Below the pieces are notes generated by a model. It was not told the DNA's origin and did no database searches. It saw only the letters and a list, made by a program, of their open reading frames with translations. A stretch of 64,000 nt of DNA from the NCBI GenBank assembly GCA_039654915.1, contig JBDJPA010000012.1, positions 2,232,001 through 2,296,000 on the forward strand, given 5' to 3'. The translations under genes and the position numbers were made by a program. Positions 58,724-64,000 of this stretch are shown piece after piece (within the stretch, counting starts at the first letter, position 1; every line of letters starts with the position of its first letter). The stretch comes from Aquilaria yunnanensis. Lineage: Eukaryota; Streptophyta; Magnoliopsida; Malvales; Thymelaeaceae.

Positions 58724-61533
58724 ATGGTTTCGTTCGAAATGAATGACCGGAAAAGTAAGTGGCAGTGATATTTTGCTTCCTTGACGCTTCTGTTGCAACT
58801 GCGCATGTATTGAAATTAGGAGAATTTTCTAATTCTGTATGCATACTACTGCTGCCTCTGGACCACTAGTTGTAGTTCAAATGCCTTGTAGCTTTTAAGT
58901 TGACAGGTAAAATGATGTTTGTTCTATTAGGTTTTCACGGTTTATGAGGTAAACTAGAAGATCTTTTTATGTGAATTGTTTTAGATTTCTGTCATAGATG
59001 ATAATTGCTGTGAACATCTCGGCAAGCTTATGCAATTAATGGAATGGTGAACTCCTGTGGTATTAAATCATTTCTTGCTGGACATTGTGGTTAGATTGTG
59101 ATTTTATAAGTAAAAGTGTTAAGGCTAAACGCCTTTCAGCTTCACTTGGATTAATTATGTTTTTGCTAACAGAAAAAGTAATTCCCCCCAAAATTTTAGT
59201 CTGCCCTGAACAATGGCAATGACCAACAACATGGTTAGGTTGTTCAAATGAAGATTTTCTTAAGGTGGCAAGTAGGCTGCTTGGAGGTTCTAGCATGATT
59301 CTAGGTCCTACCATTGTTTCAAACTAGTAAACTAGTTTGAAAAATCGCACTAGCCCTTGGTGCTATTCTGTTTAGTATAGTCTGAATGAATAACTCAGTC
59401 CCTAGAAATTTGCATCTACAACCTTGGTGCACAGTTGAGATATTGTATTAGTTAATTGACTTCAACTTGAGAATATGCTTCCTGGTTGGTAGGAAGAGTG
59501 CTCAAGAATGCTTTTCCAAATTGATGAAGTCTGTTGAATTGGAGATGGTGATATCATGCTGCAACTTTCTTTATTTATATTGATTGAAAACTTGAAGTTG
59601 ATGCATTTTTTAAAAGTTATTTCATTTTTTCATCCATTGACATTTCCAAATTGCAAATGAAACAGAGATTGGATTAGGGCTGACTGGATTTGGTGTGTTT
59701 TTCTCATTTCTGGGAATCATCTTCTTCTTTGACAAGGGATTACTGGCCATGGGAAATGTAAGCCATGTGTTTGTCTTTTCTATTTATCCCTGCCCTCAAA
59801 ATCATTCATCTATTCCTTTTTTGTGGACAACGTCAATCATTCCTTACTGAACTGTTCAAGCCTGTCCATGTATCACTGCACAGATTCTGTTTGTCTCGGG
59901 AGTTTCCCTAACCATTGGTCTGAAGTCCACTATGCAATTTTTCATGAAGCGTCAAAATTTCAAGGTTTAATTTCCAAATACCACGTTCCTTTTATCTGCT
60001 TTAGGGGCATGTATGTGTGTGTTGGGAGGGAGATACACTATAATGCTAATATGTTTAATTATGTGTAGGGAACAATTTCTTTTGGGGCTGGCTTCTTTTT
60101 TGTCATTATAGGCTGGCCTATATTTGGCATGATCTTGGAAACATATGGGTTCATTGTGCTTTTCAGGTATTTCATGTTTCTTAATGGGGAAAAGAATATC
60201 CTTTCTCCTACTTCGTCACCAAAAGTTTGTATGTAGCAAAAACTCAAGTTTCTCATGTGGTTTATGCAGTGGTTTCTGGCCAACACTAGCAGTTTTCATG
60301 CAAAGGATACCTTTCCTCGGTTGGCTGTTCCAACAACCTTATGTCAGATCAGTATGTTTTCTTCAGACTCTAATTTGTTTTTCACTAACCTTGTAGGATT
60401 CACATATGGATAGATTTTTTCAGTGACATAAAGAATAAGAAGAATTTCGGTACTGACTTTGGTAGTAGCTGATAGTTTGAAAGAGGCTAAGGATCATTTG
60501 GAGCCTAGGCTAATCACTAATTTATTGCTCAATTAAGTTTAGAATCATGAAATTGCAATTGAAGAAAAAGTGAAAGCAGTCCTGTCTCCCTGTTTTAGAG
60601 GTTGTAGTTTTAATGTCATCCATTTGTTCGCTGATTGCTGGTAATAGACGATTGAAAAGAAGGCTAGAAACACATACCACGCAACTTAATCATTTTAAAA
60701 AATGTTGTTGCTTTAATATAGCACTAACAATGGCAAGAATTTGAAAGATTATCAATTTTGTGTATCGAGAACTGTCCGTGACTGCAGGAAGCTTCCTAGT
60801 AAAACTTTTGTGTATTACTTAGGGATGCCAAAGGGGTAGGTTCTATTGGTTCCAGGTTTGGGTCACCTTGGATCTTGTTTGGTCAGGTTTTGGGTTGTTT
60901 ACTTGTCTCATCAAAGATTCATGAGGCCAGGCTTTGGGGTTAGTTCAGACTGTTTGTTGGGTTGGAACTGTTCTTATCTCTAAGATTTAATTCTTTTTCG
61001 TCAGTTAGAATTATCATTGAAAACTATGTGTTACTATCAGTTGGTTTGCATCCCTTGAGATGTGTAACTTCTTACAAACTATTTTTCCAATCTGCTATAC
61101 AATTGAAAAAAAAAGAGAGAGATCCATTGTCTTTGCTGTTAAATCTGGGTAAGTTAATCAAAATATGATTGGAGAAACAAATCAAAAAATGACATTATAA
61201 GAACAAATTGTACTGCTTTTCCACATGAAAGGTTGAAGCTTATGCGAGATATGGAACTTGGCCACATGAGGCTATCTTTTCTTCTTTTCCCCTTGACCAT
61301 GGATTAGATGTTGTGTATATTTCCAATCTTGTTACAAACTGTAAGCAACATAGTCAAAATCTTGTTATCCTGTGGTAGATTTTCCATATATGATGGACTT
61401 CTGCAAATGGATGTCCATGATTCAGCTCTTGTAACTGTTGAAATGCCCTTATTCCATCCACATCTCACAGCTCTGAATAATTTGCCTGTTGCAGTTCTTT
61501 GACCGATATCGTGGCAGACGTGTACCAGTGTGA
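58724..61533 (+). CDS. GOT1: Vesicle transport protein GOT1 (Got1/Sft2-like), complete
   Basis: Six coding exons: 58724-58754, 59666-59757, 59884-59964, 60069-60166, 60270-60351 and 61495-61533, all with GT-AG borders, 423 nt in total, giving 140 residues, the usual GOT1 length. Frame reads MVSFEMNDRK, KIGLGLTGFGVFFSFLGII, FFFDKGLLAMGN, LFVSGVSLTIGLKSTMQFFM, KRQNFKGTISFGAGFFF, then GFWPTLAVFMQRIPFLGWL and the cytosolic tail DRYRGRRVPV. Four hydrophobic segments match this integral ER/Golgi membrane family, known in yeast and plants for ER-to-Golgi vesicle transport. Intron phases are 1, 0, 0, 2, 0. No stop or frameshift is seen. The gene stands alone and is likely constitutive. Confidence 0.96.
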
Positions 61534-62593
61534 TCCATGCTCCTGGACAGAATGAAATGAGAAAGTCAGTTTCTGACTTCTTTTGTAAGTCTGTGTAAAG
61601 TCGTCAAAAAGAAGACTAGATATTTTGTCTTATTGAGTTCTCCATTTTGATGTCATAGGAAATGGTAAATGATTAGTCTGTCAATTCTTTGAATCACTTC
61701 TGCGCCATGGCTGTGCTGCAGTCTGGTTTTTGTTGCATGCTCTCAAGGAATCTGGCCAGAAAAAAAGTTGCATAGCCCACACCTTTCTAAACCAAAACCC
61801 TTTTAATCGTGGGATTAGTCCATTCTTAGGAACTAGCTCCATAACAAACAGTAACGGAGAGGATGTTTAGAGCTCACTTATGGACAATACTTGGATGGCA
61901 ATTAATGCAAGTGAAGATAAAAGCTAGTGATATTTGGTTCGACGGGTTTTTTTTTCTTGGCATCCAAGTTTAAATGGATCTATGAGGTCCCATTTCTGCT
62001 AGTTATATTCTATGAACTTTTGATTTGCACAAGGTGACGGTTTTGAATTGTGTGTTTTGCGCCTCTCTGATTCAGTCTGAAAACTTGGGAAGTTCTCAAG
62101 TGTCATTTTAGTATCATACTTTGAAAGTGACACTCGGGTGAAATTCCGTCATATCTGTCTGTAGAAGTTGCCTTTCAGAAGAGTTTTAATACGCCTCATT
62201 TTTGTTGTAGAAAATATTTTATTGTAAGTTCTTACGATGTTTTAAGCATCTTGATAGCAGAAGGCTTGGATGCACAATTTTGAAGAGAACCAGACATTGA
62301 AAAGATTTTAACCTGAGGAAATCGATTTCTCTACCAAAGAAATCTCAATCTCTATTCACTATAAAGATCTATCTCCATCTCTATTCACTATAAAGATCTT
62401 ATTACCTAGTAACGTTAAACTCATTGAAAAAGAAACTTCGTGAAATGGATTGAGGTGCCATTATTTCATTTCCCTACGCAGTACCCGAAAAACAACAAAT
62501 AAAGGAAAAACCTCTGCTAGCTGTGCACTTGTCGATCGTGTGATTCTCTCTATGCCATAAAGTGGAATACTACCTAAACAAGCAACAATCGAT
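61534..62593. other. Intergenic DNA between GOT1 and DUF547 gene
   Basis: Both genes end here (convergent), so the stretch holds both 3' UTRs. A 29-bp tandem duplication lies at about 62351-62399 (TCTATTCACTATAAAGATCT twice). No other gene recognised. Confidence 0.6.
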
Positions 62594-64000
62594 CTAGTAA
62601 GAGTTAGGTGACCAATCGTAATTCTGGTACACAATGTTAATAGAGCCTCCATCACCAAAGAGATGCGTCAAAAGCCCTGATCTGCTTGCGTCCAAGAAAT
62701 TCAATACCCAATTCAGGAGTTCTTTATCCGTTCCAAAATCTACTCTGTACCTGCATGCAAGAAATGTAAGCAAGGCTGATAATTAGTTAAACAGCGCCAC
62801 TACCTCAATAACCTAAGATACTCTGCTTTTAGAATTCTATAAACAAGGTAGAAATAGCATGAGTACCACACCACAGATTTGAATAAGCTGCATATAAATC
62901 CAAGATCCTTGACAAATCAATTCCAAGAATGGTAGGAAGGAAATGAGCCTTTTGCTTTCTATGTTCACATACCCCTCCCTCCCTTGTATAATAAAGCTTT
63001 GAACACCTACCATCTGATAATACGTGTGAGATAAACTGTCCTCTTGTCAAGATCAATCTCTATGCCACCAGTTTGGAAGTATTCTCTCGTAGCAGATCTG
63101 AGTTCGGATTCTACATTTTGTGGCGTGAAAAACCTCACGGGCGGGCTTGACCTTGTCCCATTGCATAGTGCAAAGTGGATCAAAGGATTAAATTTTGGAA
63201 CGGCAAACTGCAACATATACTCACTCATTTAGCATTCGACTGGCTGTCCATGTTCATGTCAAATATCATGGTATAGTCTAATATTGTTAAGTAAAACATG
63301 TAGTCCAGTGTGCATGGAGTTCATGTTCATTTCGGCCCATTTAGCATTAATATCAGTAATTAGATTTAGAGTTTTGAAAAAGCTAATTAATAGTATTTTT
63401 TTAGTTTTAGTAATTTCATCTTTACCGTTAAATAAATTATCTAAAACTCTAATGTTAATCACAAAAGTTATTTTCAAACGAGGGCTATGCTACTTTGTGT
63501 TGTATGATCAAAGTCTATTAAGTATAATGGTGTTCAAGAGTCACCTCTAAACGCTTGTCCGTGTTGCTGAAGGGCTTGATCCAAGAGTAGGGAGATCTCT
63601 GATTCTGTCTGAGTATGCCGTTCTCAATGTTAGTGAGGGAATAACTGTAGCCTCCAACTACATATTGGAAATCGCTGAAAAAGGCTCTTTTGTCGAGCAG
63701 TCCTTCTGGATGTCCTATACTGACCGTGGCATGGATGACCATCGCATTGTACAGGTTCAAGAAGAAGGCTAATCTCTCATCCGCAGTCAGTGTTTTGAGG
63801 TTCACCCTCTGCAGTTCTCTGGTTAAGATTATGTATCTGCAGGGTGTAAGTGAATGATAAGAAGATGGCCACAGCACCAGAAGCACTTCGTATGGCGGAC
63901 ATCAAGCCATACGAAGCTAGCCTCACCCCAGAACGGCCACATCAAGCCAAGTACTCTTGGACTTCTGGGTAAGAATTTTCAACTTCAATTACCTGCGGAA
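62594..64000 (-). CDS. DUF547 domain protein, C-terminal exons (partial)
   Basis: Read on the minus strand from the right edge: an exon end at 63993-64000 (frame FR, then split codon), exon 63545-63836, exon 63011-63196 or so (acceptor TGTTGCAG before FAVPKFNPLIHF), and the last exon 62594-62750 with the stop TAG at 62594-62596. Introns are GT-AG with phases 2, 0 and 2. The protein reads YIILTRELQRVNL, DERLAFFLNLYNAMVIHATV, GGYSYSLTNIENGIL, PLIHFALCNGTRSSPPVRFF, then a closing FGTDKELLNWVLNFLD and IVYQNYDWSPNS. This is the DUF547 (PF04784) fold, here of the plant group that also carries DEP and glutaredoxin domains upstream; that part is outside the window, so the grouping is an inference. 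Function is not established. About 200 C-terminal residues are seen. Confidence 0.88.

Noticed and set aside
1..64000. CRISPR arrays, operons, rRNA, plasmid-type origins
   Set aside because: Nothing of this kind is present; the sequence is a plant nuclear genome.

Overview
The window is nuclear DNA of a flowering plant, most likely a dicot: AT-rich intergenic DNA, short GT-AG introns, plant-type gene families (an LRR receptor-like pseudokinase, GOT1, a DUF547 protein) and a high load of plant transposons (Ty1/copia, LINE, MULE, hAT, CACTA, Harbinger-like). The species cannot be named from the sequence alone.

Layout. 1-1112 is the 3' end of a Ty1/copia element. 1.1-27.5 kb has no host gene I can support. 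It holds a degenerate LINE split by a 1.23-kb solo LTR (8.6-10.7 kb) and several non-autonomous DNA transposons whose target-site duplications (TSDs) can be read directly: a MULE at 13531-14720, a CACTA at 17168-18264, a Harbinger-like element at 19246-20054 inside an older dispersed repeat, a hAT MITE at 22578-23035, and a long-TIR MULE at 26158-27483.

27551-32219 is a three-level nest: a hAT-like element containing a MULE (27943-31743) that carries a fragment of a CDPK-like EF-hand gene and a fragment of a TPR15-like gene, with a second hAT-like element (28513-30745) inserted into the CDPK fragment and itself carrying a DnaJ zinc-finger exon.

32536-46244 is a second nest: an old 13.7-kb MULE with a decayed mudrA gene, interrupted by a younger complete MULE (34249-39654, about 196-bp TIRs, perfect 10-bp TSD) and by a 2.4-kb solo LTR (42018-44422, TSD ACAAG). 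The younger MULE carries mudrA (in-frame stops but no frameshift noticed) and, convergent to it, an intact two-exon GRF zinc-finger gene. The old MULE has the decayed remains of the same two-gene convergent layout.

The right third is euchromatic: an inactive LRR receptor-like kinase on the minus strand (50438-52971, two exons), a dead LINE on the minus strand (about 55.6-58.16 kb), the complete six-exon GOT1 vesicle-transport gene on the plus strand (CDS 58724-61533), and the 3' exons of a DUF547 gene on the minus strand running off the right edge (62594-64000). I see no functional link among these three host genes; plant genes are transcribed singly. No tRNA, rRNA or CRISPR array was found. 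Exon limits, TIR lengths and TSDs were read by eye.
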